A stretch of DNA of 64,000 bases from Muribaculaceae bacterium. GTDB taxonomy: Bacteria > Bacteroidota > Bacteroidia > Bacteroidales > Muribaculaceae. A program made the translations under genes and the position numbers. Under the pieces are notes generated by a model. It searched no databases and had not been told where the DNA came from. It saw only the letters and a program-made list of their open reading frames with translations. The stretch is from assembly GCA_017548365.1 (NCBI GenBank), contig JAFZAC010000007.1, positions 235,497-299,496 of the forward strand. Reading direction: 5' to 3'. Below, in pieces: positions 44,317 to 53,876 of this stretch (its first letter is position 1; each line of letters begins with the position of its first letter).

Positions 44317-45723
44317 ATGAAAACGCTCAAATATTTGATTATTATCGCTTTGATGATGAGTGGCTATGTGAGCTCACAAGCTCAAGACCCTGTTCCATAT
44401 CTACCATTGAAGCAGATGCCCAATATCATCAATTGCCTTCCAGCGCCACCCGACAGTACTAGCGAGATGTTTCAGCACGACATCAACCGTTTCTTTTGGG
44501 GCAAAGAGCAAAGACTCGACCCTGATCGTGCCGCTATGGCAAAACGCGATGCTGTGTGGGGTTACAATTATGTGCTTGACATATTCAGCGAACCATTCGG
44601 AATACACATCTCACAAGAAGAGACCCCTGAGATTTGGGAGCTTATGCTAAGAGGCATTACGACTGTAACCCAGATACGTAAAGCGCCCAAACAGCACTAT
44701 ATGCGCCAACGTCCATTCATGCATTTCCATGAACACCTGTTCACCGATGGTGCTGAAGAGAGCGATGCCGACCTTGCGACCGACGGTTCTTACCCCTCGG
44801 GGCACACCGCGACGGCATGGGCAACAGCATTGATACTTGCCGAACTCAATCCAGCAAGCGCCGACGCTCTCTTTGCACGAGCTTATAAATACAGTGAGAG
44901 CCGTGTGATAGTGGGTGCGCACTGGCAGAGCGACATTGAGGCCGGACGTCTAGTGGCAGCTATAGGCTACTCGCAGCTTCACAACAGTCCTGAGTATTGC
45001 GAACAGATGGCTCGTGCCAAGGCAGAGTACAACCGCCTGAGTGGTGCTACAGTCGCCACCGACGATTGCAGTGGATTTGTACGCGTCACCGATGTGGTGC
45101 CCGATGCCATCCTCGAGATTCGCTATTACAGCACCTACAATTTTGTGGGCGAGCGCATCGACGGATACTTTGCACCCATAGCGATGCTCACCCGCGAAGC
45201 TGCCACTGCCCTAAAAGCGGTGAGCGACGACTTGAAGGCCCAAGGCTACCGTCTCAAGATTTTTGACGCCTATCGTCCACAGCGTGCTGTTGATCATTTC
45301 ATGCGCTGGGCTCAAGACCTCGACGCAACACAGATGAAGCAGTATTTCTATCCCGACCTCAACAAAGACGTGCTCATCCCCGACTATATCGCCCGCAAGA
45401 GCGGCCACACACGTGGCTCAACAGTCGACCTCACCCTCTTCGACATGAGGACCGAGAGAGAAGTTGACATGGGAGGCACCTTCGACTGGTTTGGCCCCGA
45501 AAGTCATCCCGATTTTGGCGGCAATCCCGATACAGGCAAGTTCACTGGCGGCAAGTCGCCTAAGGGACGTAAAATCACCCGTGAGCAGTTCAATAACCGC
45601 ATGATTTTGCGTAACGCTATGATGCGTCATGGATTCAAGCCACTAGATACAGAGTGGTGGCACTTCACCCTCAAGAATGAGCCTTATCCCAACACCTATT
45701 TCACCTTCCCGCTAAAGCACTAA
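44317..45723 (+). CDS. PAP2 phosphatase - VanX-type D-Ala-D-Ala dipeptidase fusion
   Basis: A 468-residue exported protein (signal peptide LKYLIIIALMMSGYVSSQA) with two enzymes in one chain. Residues about 60-225 are a PAP2 acid phosphatase with KQHYMRQRP, YPSGHT (His163) and SRVIVGAHWQSDIEAG. Residues about 245-468 are an M15D dipeptidase with SGHTRGSTVD (His364, Asp371) and the catalytic EWWH (Glu446, His449). All catalytic residues of both halves appear intact. It may act in the periplasm, cleaving D-Ala-D-Ala and removing phosphate from a lipid or other substrate. The pairing suggests a role in recycling wall precursors, which is inference. Confidence 0.88.
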   Translation: MKTLKYLIIIALMMSGYVSSQAQDPVPYLPLKQMPNIINCLPAPPDSTSEMFQHDINRFFWGKEQRLDPDRAAMAKRDAVWGYNYVLDIFSEPFGIHISQEETPEIWELMLRGITTVTQIRKAPKQHYMRQRPFMHFHEHLFTDGAEESDADLATDGSYPSGHTATAWATALILAELNPASADALFARAYKYSESRVIVGAHWQSDIEAGRLVAAIGYSQLHNSPEYCEQMARAKAEYNRLSGATVATDDCSGFVRVTDVVPDAILEIRYYSTYNFVGERIDGYFAPIAMLTREAATALKAVSDDLKAQGYRLKIFDAYRPQRAVDHFMRWAQDLDATQMKQYFYPDLNKDVLIPDYIARKSGHTRGSTVDLTLFDMRTEREVDMGGTFDWFGPESHPDFGGNPDTGKFTGGKSPKGRKITREQFNNRMILRNAMMRHGFKPLDTEWWHFTLKNEPYPNTYFTFPLKH

Positions 45724-45749
45724 TTGAGGGCATAAGAAAAAAGTAAAAC

Positions 45750-45790
45750 AAGGCACGCCAACGTCTTCAAAAAAGATGATGGCGTGCCTT
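45750..45790. terminator. Bidirectional terminator between convergent genes
   Basis: AAGGCACGCCA pairs with TGGCGTGCCTT, an 11-bp perfect stem between the PAP2-VanX gene and the threonine-aldolase gene. Confidence 0.75.
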
Positions 45791-45810
45791 AATATTTGGG
45801 ATCTTTGTCT

Positions 45811-46836
45811 CTATAAGAACTTTGATAGAATATCGATGTGATCGATGGGAGTTGCCCAGCTTGTGGCAAAGCGGGTAATGAAGCGACCGTCGGGGAGTTT
45901 ATCCCATACCTCAAAAGCTATCTGACCTTCCATGGCGTCTATCTGCTCCTTAGTGAGGATGGGGAACTGCTGATTGGTGGGTGAGTTAATGTAAAACTCA
46001 AACCCCTTGCTTGCAAACATATTCTTGAGCTCCATTGCCATGTCGATGGCGTGGCGGGCTATGTTCATATACAAGTTGTTGGTGAATAGTGTGTCAAACT
46101 GGATTCCCAGCAGCCTGCCCTTAGCGAGCAACGCACCATGCTGCTTGATGATGGTGAAGAACTGACGTGGAGCATTGCCTTTAGGGAAGACAACAGCCTC
46201 ACCACACAAAGCACCAACTTTAGTACCACCAATATAGAATACATCGCACAAGCTTGCCAATGTCTTGAGATCGACATCGGCAGCGGGGCTTGCGAGGCCG
46301 TAACCCAAGCGCGCGCCATCAACAAACAACGGTATCTTATAATCCTCGCATATAGCCTTGATGGCCTTGAGCTCGTCGAGGCTATAGATTGTGCCATACT
46401 CTGTAGGGAACGAGATATATACCATACCGGGATATACCATGTGAGGCCAAGTGGGGTCGCCATGGAAGTGCTCAAGGTACTGACGCAAATCGGCAGAATC
46501 CATCTTGCCAAGATGATTGGGCAGAGTAATCACTTTGTGACCGCTGAACTCCACTGCCCCACTTTCGTGCACTGCAATGTGGCCTGTCTCTACAGCTACC
46601 ACGCCCTCATAGCGGCGCAGCACAGCGTCGATAACGGTACTGTTTGTCTGCGTGCCACCCACCAGGAAGAACACGTCGGCATCGGGACAACCTGTGGCCT
46701 GACGAATCCTTGTGCGAGCGTTCTCGCAGAATGGATCCTCGCCATAACCCTCAACCTGAGTCATATTGGTTTCTATCAGTCGGTTCAAAATCGCTGGGTG
46801 TGCACCCTCGATGTAATCACAAGTAAAAGAAATCAT
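45811..46836 (-). CDS. Low-specificity L-threonine aldolase-type PLP enzyme
   Basis: A 341-residue fold-type I PLP enzyme of the beta-eliminating lyase/threonine aldolase group. Features are [11 protein letters not shown] near residue 57, [12 protein letters not shown], the [11 protein letters not shown] segment with the PLP-binding Asp, and the PLP lysine Lys206 in [12 protein letters not shown]. It would split threonine or allo-threonine to glycine and acetaldehyde, or act on a related amino acid; the exact substrate cannot be read. It is divergent from engB, and its -7 box TATCTTTG is on the minus strand at 46857-46864. Confidence 0.88.
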   Translation of the reverse strand: MISFTCDYIEGAHPAILNRLIETNMTQVEGYGEDPFCENARTRIRQATGCPDADVFFLVGGTQTNSTVIDAVLRRYEGVVAVETGHIAVHESGAVEFSGHKVITLPNHLGKMDSADLRQYLEHFHGDPTWPHMVYPGMVYISFPTEYGTIYSLDELKAIKAICEDYKIPLFVDGARLGYGLASPAADVDLKTLASLCDVFYIGGTKVGALCGEAVVFPKGNAPRQFFTIIKQHGALLAKGRLLGIQFDTLFTNNLYMNIARHAIDMAMELKNMFASKGFEFYINSPTNQQFPILTKEQIDAMEGQIAFEVWDKLPDGRFITRFATSWATPIDHIDILSKFL

Positions 46837-46856
46837 AGTTATAATTGTTTATTGGG

Positions 46857-46917
46857 CAAAGATACAAACTATTTTGCTAGCTCTTTTCCGTTTTTGCAGT
46901 TTTTTTCACTACCTTTG
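46857..46917. promoter_or_regulatory. Divergent promoters between threonine aldolase and engB
   Basis: TATCTTTG on the minus strand (46857-46864) and TACCTTTG on the plus strand (46910-46917), each about 20 bases from its start codon. Confidence 0.55.
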
Positions 46918-46935
46918 TGCAGAATATTGAAAATT

Positions 46936-47538
46936 ATGAAGATTAAGACTGCAAAATTTGAAATTAGCAATACCGACCACACAAAGTGCCCTGAAGGCAA
47001 TCGCCCTGAATATGCCTTTATTGGACGTTCGAATGTGGGCAAGTCGTCACTTATTAATATGCTCACCAACCACAAAGGGCTTGCAAAAACCTCATCAACT
47101 CCAGGCAAAACTCTGCTTATCAACCATTTTCTCATCAATGGAGAGTGGTACATTGTAGATCTTCCGGGCTATGGTTATGCTCAGCGCAGCAAGGAAAACC
47201 GCGCACAGCTTAAACGAATTATCGAAGACTATGTGCTTGAAAGAGAGCAGATGACCAACCTTTTTGTGCTTATCGACAGCCGTCTCAAACCGCAGAAGAT
47301 TGACGTGGAGTTCATGGAATGGCTCGGCGAAAACGGCGTGCCGTTCAGCATTGTGTTCACCAAGCTTGACAAGCTGGGAAAAGTAGCTGGAGCTCAGGCC
47401 GTTGCTGCTTACAAGCGTTACTTGCTGAAAACCTGGGAGGAGCTTCCTCCAGTATTCATAACCTCAAGTGAGGACGGCCGAGGACGCGATGAGATTCTTG
47501 ACTATATCGACGAGATAAACAAATCGTTAGCTCAATGA
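46936..47538 (+). CDS. engB: Ribosome-biogenesis GTPase EngB/YsxC
   Basis: A 200-residue GTPase needed for large ribosomal subunit assembly. G1 [10 protein letters not shown] (residues 30-39), a Thr-rich switch (SSTPGKT), G3 DLPGYGYAQ and G4 FTKLDK are all present. The start at 46936 follows its own -7 box; a much longer in-frame opening upstream runs antisense through the neighbouring enzyme and is not real. The stop overlaps the next start by 4 bases (ATGA), implying translational coupling. Confidence 0.95.
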   Translation: MKIKTAKFEISNTDHTKCPEGNRPEYAFIGRSNVGKSSLINMLTNHKGLAKTSSTPGKTLLINHFLINGEWYIVDLPGYGYAQRSKENRAQLKRIIEDYVLEREQMTNLFVLIDSRLKPQKIDVEFMEWLGENGVPFSIVFTKLDKLGKVAGAQAVAAYKRYLLKTWEELPPVFITSSEDGRGRDEILDYIDEINKSLAQ

Positions 47539-48686
47539 GACGGCTTGCTTTGATTCTTATTGCCATTGTGAGTTTGGCAACCTTTGCACAAATCACTACT
47601 CAGGGGGTGAAAAAAGTGCGTGATGTAGTGGTTTATAGCGACTCGATGTATTACTCGGCATTTCCCTCGGTTATCAAACTCGACGACGGGCACTTGATGG
47701 TAGCCTTCCGCCGTGCACCCAATCATCAGATGATGGGATTTGACCGTTACAGCCATATCGACCTTAACAGCCAACTCGTGAGCGTGATCTCAAGCGATGG
47801 CGGCAACACATGGAGCGCTGAGCCACGACTGATGTTTGCTCATCCCTATGGCGGCTCTCAAGATCCTTGTATGCTCAAACTTCAAAATGGCGACATTCTG
47901 TGTACAAGTTACCTATGGGTGCAACTAGGCAAGAATCTGCTCGAAGAATATAAGGACAGAGTTGTAGGCGACGGCAATTATACCTTTGCCGGTGGCTACC
48001 TGATTCGCTCAACCGACAACGGCAAGACTTGGGAGGGACCTATCGACCCAGGTTCTCCCCTACCAGTGGAAAACCGCACTACCATGCTTGGCAAAATGCC
48101 GCTATACAACCGCGGCGCACTATGCCAAGGACGTGACGGCACAATATACTGGGCTGTGGCATGCGACAATCCTCAAGGTGGTTTCTCGGTCTATCTCGTT
48201 GAGTCAAAGGACAATGGTGAGACATGGCAATATCGCTCCACTATAGCCGACGACACAAAAGTGAGTTTTAACGAGACTTCGATAATTCAAACGCCCCACG
48301 GCGACCTGGTAGCTTTCATGCGAAGTTTTGACCTTGACGACCACGCCTGCATTGCCCGCTCGACCGACGGCGGCAAGTCGTTCGAATGGAATGACATGGG
48401 TTTCCAGGGCCATCCACTCAATGCTCTTCAATTGCCCGATGGGAGATGGCTGCTAACCTACGGCTACCGCCATGAGCCATACGGCATTAGGGCACGCATC
48501 ATGGACTCGGAATGCAGTTCATGGAGCGATGAGATTGTGCTCCGTGACGACGGAGGCAGCACCGATCTGGGCTACTCATGGCCCGTGCTCATCGATAACC
48601 ATCACGTGCTGGTAGTTTATTACTTCAATTACGAGGGTTCTCACGGCACACGTGGCATTGAGGGCACAATTCTTGAAATTTATTAG
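47535..48686 (+). CDS. Sialidase-family (BNR repeat) secreted protein
   Basis: A 383-residue exported protein (signal peptide [15 protein letters not shown]) predicted to be a six-bladed beta propeller. Four Asp-box motifs are visible: [28 protein letters not shown] and [10 protein letters not shown]. An arginine pair (FRRAPN) near residue 58 lies where the first catalytic arginine is expected, but I cannot confirm the full sialidase triad. It may be an exo-sialidase or another glycoside-acting propeller. It overlaps engB by 4 bases. Confidence 0.8.
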   Translation: MRRLALILIAIVSLATFAQITTQGVKKVRDVVVYSDSMYYSAFPSVIKLDDGHLMVAFRRAPNHQMMGFDRYSHIDLNSQLVSVISSDGGNTWSAEPRLMFAHPYGGSQDPCMLKLQNGDILCTSYLWVQLGKNLLEEYKDRVVGDGNYTFAGGYLIRSTDNGKTWEGPIDPGSPLPVENRTTMLGKMPLYNRGALCQGRDGTIYWAVACDNPQGGFSVYLVESKDNGETWQYRSTIADDTKVSFNETSIIQTPHGDLVAFMRSFDLDDHACIARSTDGGKSFEWNDMGFQGHPLNALQLPDGRWLLTYGYRHEPYGIRARIMDSECSSWSDEIVLRDDGGSTDLGYSWPVLIDNHHVLVVYYFNYEGSHGTRGIEGTILEIY

Positions 48687-48731
48687 TTATGTATTGCGAT
48701 ATAATCGCAACATACAAACAACTTTTTATTC

Positions 48732-49502
48732 ATGAACAAAGATATGACAAAGAAACGTATAGTAATACTTGGTTCGGGAAATGTGGCAACAAGCATCGCT
48801 CTGGCACTCAAGGACAAGTGCGAGCTAGTGCAAATCTATAGCCGTACACTTGCCAACGCTCAGGCGCTTGCTGAGCAGGTGGGCTGCGATGCCACCGACA
48901 ACCTTAAGAACATAATCTCTAATGCAGATGTGTATATCATCGCTGTCAAAGATGATGCAATTGCAAGTGTGGTGGACGCTGCATCCGACAACGGCGCTAT
49001 TTGGCTCCACACATCGGGGTCTACGCCCATCGAGATTTTTCAGAATAAACGCTCTCGTTATGGCGTACTTTACCCTATGCAGTCGTTCAGCAAGAGCCAA
49101 CCTTCAGACATGAGCGAGGTGCATATCTTTATTGAGGGAAGCGATAGCAAAACCAACCAAGAAATAAAAGAACTGGCATCGCTAATAACCAATAATGTGC
49201 ATGAAGCCACTAGTACTGAGCGAGAACAGTTGCATGTGGCAGCAGTCTTTGCGTGTAACTTTGCCAATCACATGTTTACGCTTTCAAACGAAGTGCTCGA
49301 CGAGGCTGGCATTCCATTCGACGCTATGCTGCCACTTATCAAGACTACAGTTGAAAAACTCAACCATATGAGTCCCGCTGAGTCACAGACTGGCCCTGCA
49401 GCACGCGGCGATGTGGCAATCATTGAAAAACACCTCGCTAATCTCACGGGCATAAAACACGACATCTACAGCCTTATCTCACGCAGTATCATGGAGCAAT
49501 AA
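48732..49502 (+). CDS. Rossmann-fold / DUF2520 protein
   Basis: A 256-residue cytoplasmic protein. An NAD(P)-binding fold comes first (RIVILGSGNVATSIALAL), with IYSRTLANAQALAEQVG and a WLHTSGSTPIEIF segment, and the C-terminal DUF2520 helical domain follows (HVAAVFACNFANHMFTLSNEVL, then LNHMSPAESQTGPAARGD). Related to ketopantoate or F420-dependent reductases; substrate unknown. In other Bacteroidetes it is often found close to kdsC and maf, here separated from them by a large secreted-protein gene. ATG at 48744 is an alternative start. Confidence 0.85.
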   Translation: MNKDMTKKRIVILGSGNVATSIALALKDKCELVQIYSRTLANAQALAEQVGCDATDNLKNIISNADVYIIAVKDDAIASVVDAASDNGAIWLHTSGSTPIEIFQNKRSRYGVLYPMQSFSKSQPSDMSEVHIFIEGSDSKTNQEIKELASLITNNVHEATSTEREQLHVAAVFACNFANHMFTLSNEVLDEAGIPFDAMLPLIKTTVEKLNHMSPAESQTGPAARGDVAIIEKHLANLTGIKHDIYSLISRSIMEQ

Positions 49503-49513
49503 CATACTCAAAA

Positions 49514-49635
49514 TCCTATCTGTTTTAAGAGTATTTTTTGCTATGTCGCAAAAAAACACTACTTTTGCACGATTTTTAAAACAGGATTTGTATCTCCAAT
49601 TCTTTAAAGGATAATTCTTAAAACAGAAAATAGGA
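49514..49635. repeat. Inverted repeats bracketing a promoter
   Basis: TCCTATCTGTTTTAAGA (49514-49530) is matched in inverted form by TCTTAAAACAGAAAATAGGA (49616-49635), differing by a 3-base insertion. A third related inverted copy (TTTTAAAACAGGATTT) lies at 49574-49589. The promoter 49537-49567 is inside. This could be an operator cluster, a hairpin or the ends of an invertible segment. Confidence 0.55.
49537..49567 (+). promoter_or_regulatory. Promoter of the 1,369-residue protein
   Basis: TTTG (49537-49540), a 19-bp spacer and TACTTTTG (49560-49567), a strong match to the Bacteroidetes consensus. The leader is about 70 bases. Confidence 0.65.
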
Positions 49636-49640
49636 CAAAA

Positions 49641-52600
49641 ATGAAACGATTATTTACTTTACTCATTATCACCGTGATGGTAGTGATTGCCTGGGCACAG
49701 CCCACTGCGGTGAAGAACAGAGCGTTCTATGAGGGTATCAGCTACAGCTGGCCTTTCAACGCACCAGTGTCGGCACAACAGACCAGCAATCTAGGCGAGA
49801 TTGCTACCGATCCAGACCAGATCATCGCAATGATGCGAGAGGTCTACAAAAACAAGAATATCCCTGGCAACTACACTCGTGGATATTCCGCTCTCAACAC
49901 CCCCGAGGGCACTTGGAGCAATGGCGTGGCAACTGGCAACTACCCCGTAGCCTATCCAGCGGTTGGAACCATTGCTATGGATGCTAACGCTGACATCGGC
50001 TATAACAACTCTTATGGATGGAATGTGGACGGTGTCGTGTATAAGCAGTCGCCAGCTGGCACAGTTTCCTTTACACGAGCCAATGACCGCACTCGAGCCT
50101 CTTATGTAAGAAAGAATGGAATCACCTTAAACATGTATCAATTGTATGGTAATTCGGGTACTACACAAAGTCCAACGTATTACTTTAATGCTGGTTCAAG
50201 CCAAGATATCGTAGTGGAAGCCGAAGCTGACAAAGTGATTACAAGTATCAAGTTTACATTTGTATCAGGATATACCCCCATTACAAGTGCCGAAGCCACT
50301 GGAGGTAGTGGTTCCTATTCCTCGGGGACATGGACTGGCTCGGCGCAGAAAGTCACTTTCAAGCATTCAAGTGCTGTGCGTTTGACGCAAGTGGATGTCA
50401 GTTATGAGTCGGTTGGGCCTTTGACCACATTCGAAGGTGCCTACGAGACAGTTACATATATACCGGGCACAGATTTAGGCAACAATGTGAATTCTGGTGG
50501 CACTACCGGCACCAAGTCGGTTAAGGGCGGCTTCTATGTGGATTATATGAGTAGTGGATTTGGTTCATCCACATCAACCTGGTATCAAGCCGCTAGTAGC
50601 TACGATGCTCGATTCTTTACATACGATGGTTACACGATAACCAATATGAATTTTACTCTTATCTCCGATTATGGCACTGGTACTGCCAATGATGGCAGCA
50701 ATCTTATGTACATTAAATATTTGAATGGCGATGGTGCTGAGGTTTCCGTCACTAAAACGTCATCACCATCATTTGCTGATTTAATTGCATCGGGTAACTT
50801 GTCATTTTCGGATAATGGCTTGTCCATGACGTTGAATATTCCTACTAAGAAAATATGGATAAAGCCTGCTAACAACAAAAATCTGCGCTTCTCGAAAATC
50901 GAGGCAACCTATAAATATGACGGTCCAAACATTAATTATTTTGCTCCCGAAACCTACCTCCCCAACGAAGAGGGCAACACGTTGCTGCTTGTTGAAGTTA
51001 AAGACGGCGTAACTCCGAATACTCTCAAGCAATCAGGACTGGCAACATTTACGAATAATACTTTTGACTACTACAATATTACCGATTATAATTCATTACG
51101 CAATGTTGTGGATGCCACTATTAAATCGGTACGTGTAGTAACAGAATCCAAGCGTATGGGTGAGGGTATTGATGCTGGTACCTTGTTTAAGATTGATTGC
51201 GACAAGCTCAACCGTTTCTTTCTGCTTGGCAAAGGTCAATTGCGATACTTCAACAACGATTATTCTGCTAACGATGTCAACGCATCAACGGCGCCACGCA
51301 GTGTGAGCCAGTCCATCGGAAACCAGCCATACTGGAACGGTGCGGGCTACTTTGACCAAAGTATTGAGGCACTTTTTGGTCATATGTTTGAGCAGTTCAG
51401 CCCATCTATGGCACAGGGAGGATCATCTCTTAACGATATTTATCAGCTTTTGGTAAAAAAGATGGTGAATTTCAATGTTGTGCACGATTGTATTGACGTT
51501 CTCTCGGCCGAAAGCACCGGTCATGAATTCAATATGTATGGCAAGACCTCTACCAGCGAGGATTGCCAGGATGTGCGCGACTTGATGTTCTTTGTGCCCG
51601 ACTACCGCATGCTGGCTCATGAGGGCAATGCCGATGTGAGCAAACGTGACCCCAACAAGGCACAACGATATGTTTACTACAATTCCGACCATGCTCCTAA
51701 GATGGGGCTGTTTGTTATCAAGCTAGACGAGATTTCCGAGGACAAGGCTGTGAAGGTTGATGGCCAAGATGCCTACGACGTGACCCTCACCTGGAATTCC
51801 AATTTGCTTGACTTCTTGCCTGGTGAAGATGGTGTTTACGAGCTTTACCGCGTGACTAATGTAAATGGCACTGAGACCTACACTCCTGTCACTGATGGTT
51901 CTGGTAATCCTGTTACCATCACCGCCAACACTCAGGCCGGTCTCACCTATACCGACCGCGTGGCTCAGCTGCCCAATGAGGGTCAAACTATCACCTACGT
52001 TGTGCGTGGTCGTGATGCCAGCAACTTCTTGAGCTTGCAGATGTCGAACAAGGAGAGCGTATACATTCCTGGCATCGACGTTAGCGAGGACCTAAATCTC
52101 AAGCTGAAAGCCGACTATTATAGCCGCTTTGATCCACAAGAGGAGAAAAACAACTACTCTAACCTCGTGACTATGGGCACAGTGGTTTCAAATATAACTA
52201 GCGAGGAACTGCAACAAGGCACTCTTACCTTCACTCGTGCCTATACCGATGCCACAGGCAACCACTGTGACCCCATTGCTGTGGGCACCGTTACCAGCAT
52301 GGCTAATGGCAGTGGAACAATGACTGTAGTGATGCAGAACCAAGACTTCTTCAAGTATGGCTACAACAGTAACGGCACAGCAAGCGCCAGCGCTCCTAAT
52401 CCCACATTCACAGCAGCCTTCACTTATAATGCCAATGGCGTTACCTTCACTGGTGACGGAATTAAGTTCTATGACAACTTCTCGGTTTCAGTGGCTGACA
52501 ATGCCCACCCAAGCAAATACACCTATCAAGTGAACTTCGTATTTGGTGACAAATATGCCAACAGTAACACTATGGACATTTACGTTCACAAGACCCAGTT

Positions 52601-53750
52601 AGTGATGGATCCTGAGGGCAATCGCAGCGTTACTGCCGACCAAATCGCCAGTGATGACGAGAAGATTGACCGCGCACTGCCTGCAAACGGCCCTATCGAG
52701 TTTGGTATCGATGTAAAGTACAGCAGCAAGAGCGAAATTCTGCGCTACGATGCTTATCGCTGGCTCACTGACGCCGACCGCTATATCATTGAGCCAAGCA
52801 GTGCCGCTAACAACGAGCAAGATGTAGCCCCCAATGGTATCGCCGGGAACCAAGGCACTTATTACACCACCGCCATGAACGCTGTGGCTGGTGCTGATGT
52901 GCCAGTAACAGAAGGCCAAACTGCTCAGGCATTGTTCTCAGACCCCTATCCTGTCACTAACGTTGGCTCTTATATCTATGCCCCGGTTGTTGAGACTTTC
53001 GCGCCCAACGAGAACCGTACCGATTACAACACCTATGGTGCACCATTGCAGCAGGCAGCTACTGGCAAGATTGCTGTTAGTGTCCTGACTCCAAATGAAG
53101 ATTATCCATTCATGAGCGATCATACCTGGGCAGAAACAAATGGAGATCAGTATGCCTACTATAACATATATCTGCAAGTGGACCAAAGCTCAATTCCTCA
53201 AGGTTATAGTATCTATAAGGTGCGTGCTTGGCGCAAGGTAGACCCAAGTCTGCTCGGTGAAGAGTTCAGCCAGTACTATTACCGCATGGGCATTGACGGT
53301 GAGTACCTCTACGAAGAACTTGACAACGTTGAGCTTGACCAAGGCGATATTTTGGGAACCAACAAAGTGAATGGTCAACTGTGCTGTACCTTTGGCGCTC
53401 GCAAGTTGCGAACCAGCGAGAACGAGGATGGCGTGATTGACGACCTCAAGGCTGAGTTTGTGGTCCGCATATATTTCACTCCAACTGTCAGCACCTCTGC
53501 CTATGCTCCAATGCTCAAGAGTGATAGTGATGCTAACTACTATGTGATAGAGGCTACCACCGAGCGCACATTCAACTGGCAAGAAGGCATTATCACTGGT
53601 GTGGCAAGGCTCACCGGCAATAGCTTGGTTGACAGCGTGACCTATTATAACGTTTCAGGTGCCGCAAGCTCTCGTCCCTGGCCAGGCGTGAACATCGTGG
53701 TAACGCGTTACAGCGACGGAACAATTACCAAAACAAAGGTTATCAAGTAA
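49641..53750 (+). CDS. 1,369-residue secreted protein with type IX-like tail
   Basis: Signal peptide MKRLFTLLIITVMVVIAWA, then an extended beta-rich protein. Residues about 130-265 carry a module also seen at the start of the 1,663-residue protein (NGITLNMYQ ... GTWTGSAQKVTF ... VRLTQVDVSYE), repeated less clearly near 340-430. The middle (about 500-700) is mixed and unrecognised (MFEQFSPSMAQGGSSLNDIYQ). Fibronectin-like segments follow, and the end (about 1328-1369) reads VTYYNVSGAASSRPWPGVNIV, the same tail as in the 1,663-residue protein. No catalytic motif seen. Probably a surface protein of unknown role. Confidence 0.78.
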   Translation: MKRLFTLLIITVMVVIAWAQPTAVKNRAFYEGISYSWPFNAPVSAQQTSNLGEIATDPDQIIAMMREVYKNKNIPGNYTRGYSALNTPEGTWSNGVATGNYPVAYPAVGTIAMDANADIGYNNSYGWNVDGVVYKQSPAGTVSFTRANDRTRASYVRKNGITLNMYQLYGNSGTTQSPTYYFNAGSSQDIVVEAEADKVITSIKFTFVSGYTPITSAEATGGSGSYSSGTWTGSAQKVTFKHSSAVRLTQVDVSYESVGPLTTFEGAYETVTYIPGTDLGNNVNSGGTTGTKSVKGGFYVDYMSSGFGSSTSTWYQAASSYDARFFTYDGYTITNMNFTLISDYGTGTANDGSNLMYIKYLNGDGAEVSVTKTSSPSFADLIASGNLSFSDNGLSMTLNIPTKKIWIKPANNKNLRFSKIEATYKYDGPNINYFAPETYLPNEEGNTLLLVEVKDGVTPNTLKQSGLATFTNNTFDYYNITDYNSLRNVVDATIKSVRVVTESKRMGEGIDAGTLFKIDCDKLNRFFLLGKGQLRYFNNDYSANDVNASTAPRSVSQSIGNQPYWNGAGYFDQSIEALFGHMFEQFSPSMAQGGSSLNDIYQLLVKKMVNFNVVHDCIDVLSAESTGHEFNMYGKTSTSEDCQDVRDLMFFVPDYRMLAHEGNADVSKRDPNKAQRYVYYNSDHAPKMGLFVIKLDEISEDKAVKVDGQDAYDVTLTWNSNLLDFLPGEDGVYELYRVTNVNGTETYTPVTDGSGNPVTITANTQAGLTYTDRVAQLPNEGQTITYVVRGRDASNFLSLQMSNKESVYIPGIDVSEDLNLKLKADYYSRFDPQEEKNNYSNLVTMGTVVSNITSEELQQGTLTFTRAYTDATGNHCDPIAVGTVTSMANGSGTMTVVMQNQDFFKYGYNSNGTASASAPNPTFTAAFTYNANGVTFTGDGIKFYDNFSVSVADNAHPSKYTYQVNFVFGDKYANSNTMDIYVHKTQLVMDPEGNRSVTADQIASDDEKIDRALPANGPIEFGIDVKYSSKSEILRYDAYRWLTDADRYIIEPSSAANNEQDVAPNGIAGNQGTYYTTAMNAVAGADVPVTEGQTAQALFSDPYPVTNVGSYIYAPVVETFAPNENRTDYNTYGAPLQQAATGKIAVSVLTPNEDYPFMSDHTWAETNGDQYAYYNIYLQVDQSSIPQGYSIYKVRAWRKVDPSLLGEEFSQYYYRMGIDGEYLYEELDNVELDQGDILGTNKVNGQLCCTFGARKLRTSENEDGVIDDLKAEFVVRIYFTPTVSTSAYAPMLKSDSDANYYVIEATTERTFNWQEGIITGVARLTGNSLVDSVTYYNVSGAASSRPWPGVNIVVTRYSDGTITKTKVIK

Positions 53751-53776
53751 TTTGAGAATATAATGTTTTAAGGAAG

Positions 53777-53813
53777 CCTGCACTTGCCGTTGAGGTGTGC
53801 AGGTTTTCTTTTT
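53777..53813 (+). terminator. Terminator after the 1,369-residue protein
   Basis: CCTGCAC pairs with GTGCAGG around TTGCCGTTGAGGT, followed by TTTTCTTTTTT. Confidence 0.75.
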
Positions 53814-53825
53814 TGCTATGTGAGG

Positions 53826-53855
53826 TTGTGCTTTGGAAAATAATTCTTATCTTTG
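53826..53855 (+). promoter_or_regulatory. Promoter of kdsC
   Basis: TTG (53826-53828), a 19-bp spacer and TATCTTTG (53848-53855), 21 bases before the ATG. Confidence 0.6.
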
Positions 53856-53876
53856 CCAAAAATAAAATAGACAGAT

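Noticed and set aside
46138..46935. Long N-terminal extension of EngB
   Set aside because: The extra 266 residues run antisense through the threonine-aldolase gene, and EngB has its own promoter and a normal start at 46936.
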